Positions 35,189-44,786 are shown, numbered from the stretch's first letter. The stretch: DNA of 64,000 nucleotides from Romboutsia lituseburensis DSM 797 (GCF_900103615.1 NZ_FNGW01000004.1:62001-126000); one strand, 5' to 3'. Notes: generated by a model from the sequence alone, not told the origin. Numbers and translations: made by a program.

Positions 35189-36592
35189 ATGAAAAAAATA
35201 GTAATAGAATCGCTTATTTCATCTCAAAAGACAGCAATATTAGAAGATGATAGGCTTACAGAGATTTTTATAGAAGATAATAAAAAAAATAAAACTGTAT
35301 CTAATATATATAGGGGAATTGTAAAAAAGGTATTACCAGGAATAGAGGCTTGTTTTATTGATGTGGGATTTGAAAAATTAGCTTATCTTCAATTGAAAAA
35401 AGACACTAATATAAAAGCTGGACAAGAAATTTTGGTACAAATAAATAAAGAAGAAATAGGTAGTAAAGGAGCTAAATTAAATTTAGAAATAAGCCTAGCT
35501 GGAAGATATTTAGTTTATATACCTTCAAATGATAGAATTACAATGTCAAATAAAATAAGAGATGAAAAAGAAAGATTTAGATTAAAAAAAATAGCTAAAA
35601 GTATAAGCAAAGATAATTCTGGTCTTATAATAAGAACAGAAGCAGTAGGGTGTAGCAAAGAAGATTTAGAAAATGATATAAATGAATTACATATTAAATA
35701 TGAAAATATATTAAAAGAGTATAAATTAGGAATGGGTCCTAAATTATTATATAAAGAATTGGACTTTTCTAGTAAATATATAAAAGATAATATAAACGAA
35801 GATATAGAATTGATAGTAGTTAATAATAAAGATAAATATGATGAATTAAAAGATATATTAAAAAACATAAAAAAAGAGTATATAGAAAAGTTGAAACTAG
35901 AAGAAAATAAGGATATATTTGACTTATATAAAGTAGACTCACAAATAGAAAAAGCATTAAATAAAAAAGTATGGTTAAAAAGCGGTGGATATTTGATAAT
36001 AGAAAAAACAGAAGCTTTAACCGTGATAGATGTTAATACTGGAAAATTTACTGGAAATTTAAAGTTAGAAGACACTGTATATCAAACTAATATAGAAGCT
36101 GCAATAGAAATAGCTAGACAACTTAAGCTTAGAGATATAGGTGGTATAATAATAATAGACTTTATAGATATGCATAAAGATAAACATAAAAAAGAATTAT
36201 TAAAGATATTAGATGATGAAATGTTAAAAGATAAAAGAAAATATGAAGTATTAGGTATAACTAGATTAGGCCTTGTAGAGGTTGCAAGAAGAAGAGAAAA
36301 AGATTCACTAGCTAAATATTATTTAGAGGAATGTAATGAGTGCAAAAACACTGGATTTATAAAGTCTATAAATTCTGTGATTGATAATATAGAAAAAGAA
36401 ATTATTAGAATAAAAGAACATACAACTTATAAAAATATAACTATAAAAACGAGTTCATATATATATAAAGAAATTAAGAAAAATTTTGAGGATATAATTG
36501 AAAAAATAAGCATAAAATATAATGTTTTAATAAAAATAGAAGAAGATGAAAAAATAAATTCTGAAAAAATAAATATAATTTATAATAGTTAG
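35189..36592 (+). CDS. rng: Ribonuclease G/E family
   Basis: 467 residues, RNase G length. S1-like domain (NIYRGIVKKVLPGIEACFIDVGFEKLAYL), RNase H-like/DNase I-like core with DVNTGKFTG and IIIDFIDM carrying the catalytic aspartates, and a Zn-link-like CNECKNTGF. It cleaves single-stranded AU-rich RNA at 5'-monophosphate ends in rRNA and mRNA processing. AAGGAG before ATG. The rplU promoter overlaps its stop. Confidence 0.93.
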   Translation: MKKIVIESLISSQKTAILEDDRLTEIFIEDNKKNKTVSNIYRGIVKKVLPGIEACFIDVGFEKLAYLQLKKDTNIKAGQEILVQINKEEIGSKGAKLNLEISLAGRYLVYIPSNDRITMSNKIRDEKERFRLKKIAKSISKDNSGLIIRTEAVGCSKEDLENDINELHIKYENILKEYKLGMGPKLLYKELDFSSKYIKDNINEDIELIVVNNKDKYDELKDILKNIKKEYIEKLKLEENKDIFDLYKVDSQIEKALNKKVWLKSGGYLIIEKTEALTVIDVNTGKFTGNLKLEDTVYQTNIEAAIEIARQLKLRDIGGIIIIDFIDMHKDKHKKELLKILDDEMLKDKRKYEVLGITRLGLVEVARRREKDSLAKYYLEECNECKNTGFIKSINSVIDNIEKEIIRIKEHTTYKNITIKTSSYIYKEIKKNFEDIIEKISIKYNVLIKIEEDEKINSEKINIIYNS

Positions 36593-36621
36593 TTGACAAA
36601 TGACAAATAAAGTAGTAATAT
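36593..36621 (+). promoter_or_regulatory. Strong promoter of the L21-Prp-L27 operon
   Basis: TTGACA, 17 bases, TAATAT, starting at the rng stop codon. Confidence 0.75.
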
Positions 36622-36624
36622 TAA

Positions 36625-36703
36625 TAACTGTAATGCCGCACAGAAAAGGTTAGAAACTTCTTTAGGGAGGTACCTATATGGCGAGTTTGAGACCGAGGAG
36701 GTG
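36625..36703 (+). promoter_or_regulatory. L21 leader (ribosomal protein autoregulatory element)
   Basis: The stretch with ATGCCGCACAGAAAAGG, AGGGAGGTACCTATATGG and GCGAGTTTGAGACCGAGGAG matches the L21 leader known upstream of rplU in Firmicutes, thought to bind L21. It ends in the rplU ribosome-binding site. Confidence 0.85.
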
Positions 36704-36709
36704 TATTTA

Positions 36710-37021
36710 ATGTACGCTATAGTTAAAACAGGTGGAAAGCAATATAAAGTTGCTGAAGGTGATGTATTATTCGTTGAAAAGTTAGAAGCTAACGCAGGTG
36801 ATGTTGTTACTTTAAACGAAGTATTAGCTTGCACTAAAGATGGTGAGTTAGTAGTTGGAGCTCCAGTTGTAGAAGGTGCTTCTGTTCAAGCGAAAGTTGT
36901 TGAACAAGGTAAAGCTAAGAAAGTTGTAGTTTTCAAGTATAAAGCTAAGAAAGACTACAGAAGAAAGCAAGGACATCGTCAACCATATACTAAGATAGTT
37001 ATCGAAAAGATAAACGCTTAA
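36710..37021 (+). CDS. rplU: 50S ribosomal protein L21
   Basis: 103 residues, the standard size: [18 protein letters not shown] at the start and [11 protein letters not shown] near the end. Binds 23S rRNA. ATG 36710 chosen after GAGGAGG; a GTG at 36701 overlaps that site. Codon use is richer in GC-ending codons than neighbours, as for highly expressed genes. Confidence 0.98.
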   Translation: MYAIVKTGGKQYKVAEGDVLFVEKLEANAGDVVTLNEVLACTKDGELVVGAPVVEGASVQAKVVEQGKAKKVVVFKYKAKKDYRRKQGHRQPYTKIVIEKINA

Positions 37022-37035
37022 TTATTGGTTAAGTA

Positions 37036-37353
37036 ATGATAAAAGTTAAATATTATTACAATGATGACTTTTCAATAAAAGGATTTTGTCTAAAAGGACA
37101 TGCTGACTATGCTGAGATAGGCTATGATATAGTATGCTCTGCAGTTACATCAAATGCAATTGCAGTTATAAATTCTTTAGACAAATTACAGAAAGTTGAA
37201 TTTGATAAAGTAACAGGACAAGAAGGTCATATAGAATGTATCGTTAAAGATGAATTTTTAAATGACGCTAAACTTTTATTAGATCATTTTCAATTGGCTA
37301 TTGAAGGAATTAAACGGGAATATCCCAAAAATATAAAAATCTTAAAAAAGTAG
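37036..37353 (+). CDS. prp: Ribosomal-processing cysteine protease Prp
   Basis: 105 residues (YsxB family). The catalytic pair lies in GHADYAEIGYDIVCSAVT (His and Cys). Prp removes the N-terminal extension of L27 in Firmicutes that have one; the gene right after it, rpmA, does. Sits between rplU and rpmA, the usual place. Confidence 0.95.
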   Translation: MIKVKYYYNDDFSIKGFCLKGHADYAEIGYDIVCSAVTSNAIAVINSLDKLQKVEFDKVTGQEGHIECIVKDEFLNDAKLLLDHFQLAIEGIKREYPKNIKILKK

Positions 37354-37366
37354 GGGGTGACTCCAT

Positions 37367-37657
37367 ATGTTAAACATGAACTTACAGTTACTTGCATCTA
37401 AGAAAGGGGTAGGGTCTTCTAAAAACGGTAGAGATTCTATAGCTAAGAGATTAGGTGTTAAGAGATTTGACGGACAAGTTGTAACTGCTGGTAGTATAAT
37501 AGTAAGACAAAGAGGTACTAAAATACATCCAGGAACTAACGTAGGTAGAGGTGGCGATGACACTTTATTTGCATTAGTTGACGGTGCTGTTAAATTCGAA
37601 AGAAAAGATAAGAAGAGAAAGAAAGTAAGTGTATACCCAGTATCTATAGCTGAGTAA
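37367..37657 (+). CDS. rpmA: 50S ribosomal protein L27 with cleavable N-terminal extension
   Basis: 96 residues. The N-terminus [20 protein letters not shown] carries the Prp-type extension, with cleavage expected after LLA, leaving SKKG at the mature start. LL replaces the FF seen in Staphylococcus. L27's N-terminal arm reaches the peptidyl-transferase centre. GGGGTGA upstream of ATG. Terminator follows. Confidence 0.97.
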   Translation: MLNMNLQLLASKKGVGSSKNGRDSIAKRLGVKRFDGQVVTAGSIIVRQRGTKIHPGTNVGRGGDDTLFALVDGAVKFERKDKKRKKVSVYPVSIAE

Positions 37658-37663
37658 TATGCT

Positions 37664-37697
37664 AAAAAAAGGAGTGTTAATACACTCCTTTTTCTTG
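37664..37697 (+). terminator. Terminator of the L21-L27 operon
   Basis: AAAAAGGAGTGT/ACACTCCTTTTT stem, then CTTG. Confidence 0.9.
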
Positions 37698-37774
37698 TAA
37701 ATAGATATTTATAGAATGATAAGTATTTATTTTGTAAAAAATATAAAAAAGTCTTAATCAAGTAGGTGATTAAT

Positions 37775-39052
37775 TTGTTTATAGATAAAGCTAGAATATT
37801 TGTTAAAGCCGGAAACGGTGGAAATGGTGCGGTAGGATTTAGAAAAGAAAAATATGTTCCAGCTGGTGGTCCAGACGGTGGAGACGGTGGAAATGGTGCA
37901 AGTATAATATTTGAAGTTGACTTAGGTCTTAGAACTTTAATGGACTTCAAATACCAAAGAAAATATGCAGCAGAGCCAGGTGGAGATGGTACAAAAGGAA
38001 GAAGAGCAGGTAAAAATGGAGAAGATTTAGTACTTAAAGTACCTGCAGGAACAATAATAAGAGATGAATCAACAGGCTTAGTACTTGCAGATTTAAAGCA
38101 AGAAGGAGACAGAGCTGTTATTGCTAGAGGTGGTAGAGGTGGAAAAGGAAATCAACACTTTGCCAATGCAGTAAGACAAGCTCCTGCTTTTGCAAAATCA
38201 GGAACTGATGGACAAGAAAGATGGATAACTTTAGAACTTAAGATGATAGCAGATGTAGGTCTGTTAGGATTCCCTAATGTTGGTAAATCAACTTTCTTAT
38301 CTGTTGTTACTAAGGCTAAACCAAAGATAGCTAACTATCATTTTACAACACTAACTCCTAATCTAGGTGTTGTACAAACAAAATTTGGAGAAAGCTTCGT
38401 ATTAGCTGATATACCTGGACTAATAGAAGGGGCAGCGGAAGGAATTGGTCTTGGCCATGACTTCTTAAGACATGTTGAAAGAACTAAAGTTTTAATACAT
38501 ATAGTTGATATATCTGGACTAGAAGGTAGAGATGCTTTAGAAGATTTTGATAAAATAAATGATGAACTTAAAATGTATAATGAAAAATTAGCAACTAGAC
38601 CACAAGTAGTAGTAGCTAATAAAATTGATATATTAGAAGATGAAAGTGTATTTGAAGATTTTAAAAATGAATTAGAATCTAGAGGATATAAAGTATTTAA
38701 AATGTCTGCAGCTACTCGTCAAGGAATAGATGACGTAATTGCTTATGTAACTCAATTATTACAAGAGGCAGAGGACATAGAATTAGTTTCAGAAGAAGAA
38801 ATGTATAGACCTGAATTAGATGTACAAGAAGAAGAAGGTTTAAGTGTAGAAATAGAAGATGGAGTATATGTTGTTACTGGTAAGGCACTTAGAAGAATTA
38901 TGTACTCTGTTAATTTTGACGATATGGAATCTCTTCAATTCTTCCAAAACTCTATGGAAAATCAAGGTGTATTTGATAAATTAAGAGAAATGGGAATTGA
39001 AGACGGAGATACAGTTAGAATTTACGAATTAGAATTTGAATTCTACAATTAA
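37775..39052 (+). CDS. obg: GTPase Obg/CgtA
   Basis: 425 residues. Glycine-rich Obg domain (KAGNGGNGAVGFR, GGPDGGDGGNGA), G domain with GFPNVGKST, DIPGLIEGA and NKID, and a C-terminal OCT domain. Ribosome-associated GTPase for 50S maturation and stress response. TTG 37775 is preferred over GTG 37766, which lies in the AGGTG site. Confidence 0.96.
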   Translation: MFIDKARIFVKAGNGGNGAVGFRKEKYVPAGGPDGGDGGNGASIIFEVDLGLRTLMDFKYQRKYAAEPGGDGTKGRRAGKNGEDLVLKVPAGTIIRDESTGLVLADLKQEGDRAVIARGGRGGKGNQHFANAVRQAPAFAKSGTDGQERWITLELKMIADVGLLGFPNVGKSTFLSVVTKAKPKIANYHFTTLTPNLGVVQTKFGESFVLADIPGLIEGAAEGIGLGHDFLRHVERTKVLIHIVDISGLEGRDALEDFDKINDELKMYNEKLATRPQVVVANKIDILEDESVFEDFKNELESRGYKVFKMSAATRQGIDDVIAYVTQLLQEAEDIELVSEEEMYRPELDVQEEEGLSVEIEDGVYVVTGKALRRIMYSVNFDDMESLQFFQNSMENQGVFDKLREMGIEDGDTVRIYELEFEFYN

Positions 39053-39073
39053 AATTTAAAGAGGTGATAAAAT

Positions 39074-39442
39074 ATGTTAAAAGGTAAGCAAAGAGCACAC
39101 TTAAGATCAATAGCAAATACTTTAAAGCCAACTACTCAAATAGGAAAAGATGGTGTAACAGAAAGTTTTTTAGAACAATTAGATGATATGCTAAGAGTTA
39201 GAGAAATAGTTAAAGTAACTATACTTGAAACTGCTGGACTAGATACTAAAGAAACTGCTAATGCAGTATGTGAAGCTTTAAGAGCGGAATTTGTACAAGC
39301 TATAGGATCTAAATTTACATTATACAAAAAGAATATGGAAAATCCTCAAATAGTATTCCCTGGTCATGAACAAGCTAAAGCAAAAGTTAAGGTGGAAAAT
39401 ATGACTAAAAAAGGAAAAGCTACTAAAAAATCATATAGATAA
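39074..39442 (+). CDS. yhbY: YhbY-type RNA-binding protein (CRM domain)
   Basis: 122 residues: a single CRM domain (LKGKQRAHLRSIANTLKPTTQIGKDG, then the ALRAEFVQAIGSKFTLYK part) plus a basic C-terminal tail of about 25 residues. Associates with pre-50S particles. GAGGTGAT site before ATG; probably translated with obg. Terminator follows. Confidence 0.92.
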   Translation: MLKGKQRAHLRSIANTLKPTTQIGKDGVTESFLEQLDDMLRVREIVKVTILETAGLDTKETANAVCEALRAEFVQAIGSKFTLYKKNMENPQIVFPGHEQAKAKVKVENMTKKGKATKKSYR

Positions 39443-39447
39443 ATAGT

Positions 39448-39478
39448 AAGCACTTGTATATATACAAGTGCTTTTTTG
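39448..39478 (+). terminator. Terminator after yhbY
   Basis: AAGCACTTGTATA/TATACAAGTGCTT perfect stem followed by TTTTGAT. Confidence 0.9.
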
Positions 39479-39646
39479 ATTTTAATTTAAAAAATTAAGT
39501 AAAATTGTATAAAAGTATAATAAAATATTTGAAAATATAGATTTTTATGAAAAAAAATGTTAATATAATGACTAGAACTGGGTATATATAAAATGAAGAG
39601 GAAAACGAAAACATAGTAGATGAAAGGCTAGTTTAGGAGGACAAAT

Positions 39647-40981
39647 ATGAGAGTTATAATAATTGGAGCTGTAGCAGCAGGAATGAGTGCAGCTGCTAAA
39701 TTAAAAAGAATGCAACCAGAGTATGAAGTTGTAGTATATGAAAAAGGGGATGTAGTTTCGTTTGGAGCATGCGGACTTCCATATTTTGTAGGTGGATTTT
39801 TTGATGATCCAAATAATATGATAGCAAGAAGCCATGAAAAATTTAGAGAAACAGGAATTGATTTAAAAACATTTAATGAAGTAGTAGATGTAGATGTTAA
39901 TAATAAAAAAGTTACAGTAAGAAATTTAGAGACAGGTGTTGAATTTGAAGATTCTTATGATAAATTAATGGTAGCAACAGGAGCTAGTAGCATAATACCA
40001 CCAATAAAAAATGTTAAACTTGAAAATGTTTCAACTTTAAAAAGTATGGCAGATGGAATTAAAGTGAAAGAGCTTTTAAATAAAGACGAAAATAAAAATG
40101 TAGTTATTATAGGAGCCGGGTTTATAGGATTAGAGGCGGTAGAAGCTGCTAAGAAGTTAGGCAAAAATGTTACAGTGTTCCAAGCTACAGATAGAATATT
40201 AGAGCAAGTTTTTGATAAGGAAATTACAGATGTTTTAGAAGAAGAAATTAGAAAGCATGATGTTGATTTAAGATTAGAAGAACTTGTATCTGAATTAGTT
40301 GGAGAAAATAAAGTAGAAAAAGTTATAACAAATAAAGGCGAAGTTGATGCAGACGTAGTTATAATAGCAACAGGAGTTAGACCAGCAACAGGATTCTTAA
40401 AAGATACAGGTATAGATATGCTGCCAAATGGAGCTATAATAGTAGATGAATTTGGTAAAACTTCTGTAGAAGATATATATTCAGCAGGAGATTGTGCGAC
40501 TATTAAAAATATAGTAACTGGTCAAGATACATATGTACCACTTGCTACAGGAGCTAATAAATTAGGAAGAATAGTTGGAGAAAATTTAGCAGGAGCTAAT
40601 AATTCATTCCAAGGGTCATTAGGGTCAAGTTGTTTAAAAGTTATGGATATGGAAGCTGGGTCAACAGGTATAACTGAAAACCAAGCTAAAAAATTAGGAT
40701 TAGATGTAAAAGTTAAGTTTATATCTGACTTTAACCAAACTAATTACTATCCGGGTAGAGACAAAATATATGTGAAATTAGTATATGATGCTAAAACTAA
40801 AGTTTTATTAGGTGGTCAAGTTGCAGGATTTAAAGATGCAGTTCAAAGAACCAATGTAATTGCAGCAGCTATATTTGGCAAGCTTACAACAAATCAACTT
40901 GGGATGTTAGATTTATGTTATGCACCACCATTTGCTAGAACTTGGGATGTATTAAATGTAGCTGGGAATGTATGTAAATAA
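39647..40981 (+). CDS. Pyridine nucleotide-disulfide oxidoreductase, CoA-disulfide reductase/NADH oxidase type
   Basis: 444 residues. FAD-binding GAVAAGMSAAAKLKR, active-site cysteine Cys42 in SFGACGLPYF, NAD-binding GAGFIGLEAVEAA, then YSAGDCA. A single redox Cys in this spot is typical of CoA-disulfide reductase, NADH oxidase and related peroxidases. Likely cytoplasmic and tied to thiol or oxygen protection. The exact substrate cannot be told from sequence. AGGAGG site; monocistronic. Confidence 0.9.
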   Translation: MRVIIIGAVAAGMSAAAKLKRMQPEYEVVVYEKGDVVSFGACGLPYFVGGFFDDPNNMIARSHEKFRETGIDLKTFNEVVDVDVNNKKVTVRNLETGVEFEDSYDKLMVATGASSIIPPIKNVKLENVSTLKSMADGIKVKELLNKDENKNVVIIGAGFIGLEAVEAAKKLGKNVTVFQATDRILEQVFDKEITDVLEEEIRKHDVDLRLEELVSELVGENKVEKVITNKGEVDADVVIIATGVRPATGFLKDTGIDMLPNGAIIVDEFGKTSVEDIYSAGDCATIKNIVTGQDTYVPLATGANKLGRIVGENLAGANNSFQGSLGSSCLKVMDMEAGSTGITENQAKKLGLDVKVKFISDFNQTNYYPGRDKIYVKLVYDAKTKVLLGGQVAGFKDAVQRTNVIAAAIFGKLTTNQLGMLDLCYAPPFARTWDVLNVAGNVCK

Positions 40982-40997
40982 TTAAATTTATTTTAAT

Positions 40998-41032
40998 AAA
41001 AAAGAGTGTAGAATTTTCTACACTTTTTTTGT
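40998..41032. terminator. Terminator, oxidoreductase / rnz
   Basis: AAAGAGTGTAGAA/TTCTACACTTTTT stem with one G-U pair, between convergent genes. Confidence 0.85.
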
Positions 41033-41087
41033 ACAAGTAAATTATAAGCGTGTAGTTGCCATAATCAAATAAGGTTTTTCATAAGAA

Positions 41088-42005
41088 CTAATCTTCAAAT
41101 TTTAAATTTAATTCTAATCTATCCTCTCCAATTATCGTATTTTCAAATACACTAGTAGCATTTGTAATATAATTGCAAGGATTATCTAGAGAAGGACTAA
41201 AGTGAGTAAGCAGTAATTTTTTTACATTTCCTAGTCTAGCTAAATTTGCAGCTTCTCTAAATGTCATATGACAGTTTTTACTTGCTTTAGATATATCCAT
41301 ATCATCTCCATACATACCTTCACAAATGAATAAATCACTACCTTTTATAAATTCTGGTATAGAAAATAAAGGTCTTGTATCAGTTATATAACTTAGTTTT
41401 ATTCCTTTTCTATTATCCCCAAGTACCATAGATGGAGTATATTCAATTCCATCCATTGTTATGCTTTTACCTGACTGAAGTTTTTGCCAAAGCATAGTTG
41501 GAACCTTGTTTTCAAGAGCTTTATCTTTATTAAACTTAGCTTGTCTTTTAAAATATAGAGAATAACCGATACATTCTGTTGAATGCTCTAGATCGATACA
41601 TGAAATTTCAATATCCTTTAAAATTTCATCCATTAAAGAGAAAGTACCTCTAGGATCTTCTATAATATTTAGTTTATAAGGTAAGTATTCAACTAAAACT
41701 TTAACAGCACTCATATACTCAATTATTCCCTTAGGTCCTACTATGGTTAAGTCATTTGTTCTAGAACTATTTCCTATAGTAGATAATAGACCTATAATAC
41801 CATTGAAATGATCTCCGTGAAGATGAGTTATAAGAATTAAATCTATATTTTTAAAACCACAATTTTTCATTTTCATAGATATCTGGGTACCTTCTCCGCA
41901 GTCTATGAGTATTTTTCTGCCTCTATAATTTATAAAAAGTGATGATAAATATCTTGTAGGCGTAGGCATATTTCCTCCACATCCAAGTAAAACTAAATCA
42001 ACCAT
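41088..42005 (-). CDS. rnz: Ribonuclease Z
   Basis: 305 residues, short-form RNase Z. MBL motif THLHGDH, N-terminal LLGCGGNMPTPTR and a long exosite region in the middle, then ITDTRP and LTHFS. Trims the 3' end of tRNA precursors; since tRNA-Leu here encodes CCA, the substrates would be other tRNAs. AAGGAG before ATG on the minus strand. Confidence 0.94.
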   Translation of the reverse strand: MVDLVLLGCGGNMPTPTRYLSSLFINYRGRKILIDCGEGTQISMKMKNCGFKNIDLILITHLHGDHFNGIIGLLSTIGNSSRTNDLTIVGPKGIIEYMSAVKVLVEYLPYKLNIIEDPRGTFSLMDEILKDIEISCIDLEHSTECIGYSLYFKRQAKFNKDKALENKVPTMLWQKLQSGKSITMDGIEYTPSMVLGDNRKGIKLSYITDTRPLFSIPEFIKGSDLFICEGMYGDDMDISKASKNCHMTFREAANLARLGNVKKLLLTHFSPSLDNPCNYITNATSVFENTIIGEDRLELNLKFED

Positions 42006-42204
42006 AAATTTAACTCCTTTTTAATAAAATAATTTAATACAATACTTATATAAAAATTACATTTATTATAATTGTAACACCTAAATAAAAAACTTGTTTA
42101 TAATATATTGTTAGATTAAAGACTTAATTTAATTGAAGAAATAAACAAAAAGTAATAAAATAATATAGTAATAAAATTTAATATAAGAGAGCAAGAGGAA
42201 TAAT

Positions 42205-42555
42205 ATGGATAGTAAAATGAATGAAAATTTAATTAAGTTTATATTATGGAAAGAAATTTTTTCTATACCTGTATACACATTACTTTTTAATAAGTTAAAA
42301 TTAGGGTTTTGGATATATTTAATTATAGATAGACTAATTGTTTTGACAATAGTATCGAAATCTATAAAAATTGATGAAATTTTAGAAGAAGCATTTAGTG
42401 ATAAAAACTCAAACCTTTTAAGTTTGTCTATTTTTTCTATGATTTGCAGTATTACACTTTATATTATGACATTTATAAAAAATAGAAAATTATTTTATAT
42501 ACTTATTGTGTGTGAAGCATCTGATTTTATTGTGACTAAATTATTAGAAAAATAG
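42205..42555 (+). CDS. Small integral membrane protein, unknown
   Basis: 116 residues, three to four predicted membrane segments (about 14-32, 35-50, 70-88, 94-110), short loops. AGAGGAATA site before ATG. No family recognised. Faces recX across a shared hairpin. Confidence 0.65.
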   Translation: MDSKMNENLIKFILWKEIFSIPVYTLLFNKLKLGFWIYLIIDRLIVLTIVSKSIKIDEILEEAFSDKNSNLLSLSIFSMICSITLYIMTFIKNRKLFYILIVCEASDFIVTKLLEK

Positions 42556-42585
42556 TTAAAACGTATTAAATAATAATTAACATAT

Positions 42586-42648
42586 AAAAAAATTGCTTTA
42601 AAATATAAATTCATTCAAATCATTTATATTTTAAAGCAGTTTTTTATT
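42586..42648. terminator. Bidirectional terminator
   Basis: 20-bp stem (42591-42610 with 42622-42641, one G-U) with A and T runs at the ends; serves the membrane protein gene and the recX-side small ORF. Confidence 0.9.
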
Positions 42649-42739
42649 TTATACTATCTTGTTTATAAAATTGAATAACATTATATATTCCTAATGCTAA
42701 ACTTATAGCTCCGATCAGTATCCTTTTAACTTCGCTCAA
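42644..42739 (-). CDS. 31-residue small membrane peptide downstream of recX
   Basis: Minus-strand frame TTG at 42739 to TAA at 42644, translating as MSEVKRILIGAISLALGIYN plus VIQFYKQDSIK. A perfect AAAGGAGG site stands at the right distance. One hydrophobic helix (about residues 7-23) flanked by charges, typical of single-pass small membrane proteins. It starts about 30 bases after the recX stop and ends at the terminator, so it shares the recX transcript. No family recognised. Confidence 0.6.
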   Translation of the reverse strand: MSEVKRILIGAISLALGIYNVIQFYKQDSIK

Positions 42740-42768
42740 AATAAATCCTCCTTTATAGAAATATATAT

Positions 42769-43407
42769 TTATAAATCGTAATCATCTACATTTAAAAGTT
42801 TGTTTAACACTTTTTTTATAATATCATAATTAAAACCCTTATAAGCTAGATGTTGAGAAATTTTTTGATAAATTTTTCTTTTATCTTCGTTTTTTACTCT
42901 TTGATATCTTTTTTTAGCTAAATACATAGCATTTTCAAATTCTATATTTTCATCGATTTCACATAATGCTTCAGAAATTGATTCAGAGTTAATTCCTTTA
43001 TTATATAAGTTTTGTCTTATTTTATTTTTTCCGCATTTATTTAAGTTAATATTAGTATTGACTATTTTAGATGCTAATAACTCATCATCAATAAATTTAT
43101 TGTTTTTTAAAAAATCTATAACTTCATTTATAGTATATTCCTCAAATTCATTAGAAAGTTTTTCTCTAATCTTTCTTTCGGATTGATCAGCTTTAGATAA
43201 AATATTTAATGCTTTATTTTTTGCTTTTACATACATTTCTTTATCTAAAATTTCTTTTAAATGTTCTTTTTCTATTAGCATTCCTTTTTTTAAGTTTAAT
43301 TCATATACTAACTCAGTAAATATTGCTAGAAAGAATTCGTCATTGACATATATATTAACTCTATTTTTATCTTTTTTTTGTGCTTCTATTTTTGTAATTA
43401 TAGCCAT
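42769..43407 (-). CDS. recX: Regulatory protein RecX
   Basis: 212 residues, three-helix repeats: ALNILSKADQSERKIREKL, VIDFLKNNKFIDDELLASK, KYRQ-like segment (MYLAKKRYQR) and QKISQHLAYKGFNYDII. RecX controls RecA filament growth. AAGGAG site before ATG. No recA nearby. Confidence 0.9.
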   Translation of the reverse strand: MAIITKIEAQKKDKNRVNIYVNDEFFLAIFTELVYELNLKKGMLIEKEHLKEILDKEMYVKAKNKALNILSKADQSERKIREKLSNEFEEYTINEVIDFLKNNKFIDDELLASKIVNTNINLNKCGKNKIRQNLYNKGINSESISEALCEIDENIEFENAMYLAKKRYQRVKNEDKRKIYQKISQHLAYKGFNYDIIKKVLNKLLNVDDYDL

Positions 43408-43526
43408 AAAAATCTCCTTTAAGTGGTATATAAATATAAGTATACACTAAAAATTAATTTATAATCTTTAATATTATAAAATAAATGATACAATGTTAGT
43501 AGTATTGTTAAAAAAGGAGACGAAAT

Positions 43527-44213
43527 ATGAGTATTGAGAATCTGATAAAAAGGGCAGAGGATAAAAATACTAGAAAGTTAAAAAACTTTGAAAATAAATC
43601 AAAAAATATAAAAGTAGGAATTATGGGCGGAACGTTTGATCCAATTCATTATGCACATTTAGCTACAGCTGAATTTATTAGAGATAGATATAAATTAGAT
43701 AAAATACTTTTTATACCATCCGGAACACCACCACATAAAAGTCAGAGTATAACAAATAAGTTTGATAGATATAATATGGTTAATATAGCAACAGAGAATA
43801 ATGATCATTTTTTAGTACTAGATTTAGAAATAAAAAGAAATAAAAAAACATATACAATAGATACTTTGAAAGATTTGAAAAAAACATATAAAAATATAGA
43901 GATATATTTTATAACTGGAGCAGATGCAATATGTGATATTGAAACTTGGAAAGATGTAGAAGAAAATTTTAAGCTAGCAACATTTATAGCAGCAACTAGA
44001 CCGGGGATAAGCTTATTAAAAGTACAAGAAAAAATTGCGAGCTTAAAGGTAAAATACAATGCAAACATAATAGACGTATATGTACCATCATTAGATATTT
44101 CTTCAACATATATAAGAAATCAATTAAAAGAAAATCATTCTGTAAGATACCTAGTACCTGAAAATGTTGAAAATTATATAAAATATAAAATGTTATATAG
44201 ATATGGAGAGTAA
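43527..44213 (+). CDS. nadD: Nicotinate-nucleotide adenylyltransferase
   Basis: 228 residues; about 27 extra charged residues precede the catalytic core GIMGGTFDPIHYAHL. Later ISSTYIR (ATP site). Makes nicotinate adenine dinucleotide in NAD synthesis. AAGGAGAC before ATG. Three bases before yqeK, forming the usual nadD-yqeK-rsfS set. Confidence 0.95.
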   Translation: MSIENLIKRAEDKNTRKLKNFENKSKNIKVGIMGGTFDPIHYAHLATAEFIRDRYKLDKILFIPSGTPPHKSQSITNKFDRYNMVNIATENNDHFLVLDLEIKRNKKTYTIDTLKDLKKTYKNIEIYFITGADAICDIETWKDVEENFKLATFIAATRPGISLLKVQEKIASLKVKYNANIIDVYVPSLDISSTYIRNQLKENHSVRYLVPENVENYIKYKMLYRYGE

Positions 44214-44216
44214 TAA

Positions 44217-44786
44217 ATGAATTTAGAAATTATAAGTAATAAGTTAAAAAATATGTTACCAGAAAGAAGATTTAAACATTCTGAAAATGTAGCTAAGTGT
44301 GCTGTAAAATTGAGTGAAATATATGGATGTGACAAAGAAAAGTCATATATAGCGGGAATTATTCATGATTGTGCTAAATATTTAGAAGCAAAAGAAGTTG
44401 ATTTTTATGTTGAAAAATATAGCATAGAATTAGATGAATTAGAAAAAAATAATTTAGCACTATCACATAGTGTCATAGGTTCATATATTGTAAGAAATGA
44501 ATTTAATATAGATGATGAAGAAATAATAAATTCGGTTAAATATCATACAACTGGAAAAGCTAATATGAATTTAATAGAAAAAATAATTTATATTGCAGAT
44601 TTAATAGAAGAAGACAGAAATTTTCCAGGAGTAGAGAATCTTAGACAGCTAACATATAATGGAAAATTAGATGAAGCATTACTAGAGTCTTTTGATAATA
44701 CAATTAAGTTTGTTATTGATAATAAACAATTAATACATCCTAGAACTGTAGAGGCTAGAAACTATCTTATGAAACAAAACAATTAA
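44217..44786 (+). CDS. yqeK: HD-domain hydrolase YqeK
   Basis: 189 residues; HD motifs RFKHSENVAKCA and GIIHDCAKYL, then LSHSVIG and VKYHTTG. YqeK proteins split diadenosine tetraphosphate symmetrically. Located between nadD and rsfS as in most Firmicutes. Confidence 0.93.
   Translation: MNLEIISNKLKNMLPERRFKHSENVAKCAVKLSEIYGCDKEKSYIAGIIHDCAKYLEAKEVDFYVEKYSIELDELEKNNLALSHSVIGSYIVRNEFNIDDEEIINSVKYHTTGKANMNLIEKIIYIADLIEEDRNFPGVENLRQLTYNGKLDEALLESFDNTIKFVIDNKQLIHPRTVEARNYLMKQNN

Noticed and set aside
37342-37950. 202-codon minus-strand frame over rpmA and obg
   Set aside because: Proline-rich shadow of the Gly-rich Obg and L27 frames and crosses a terminator.
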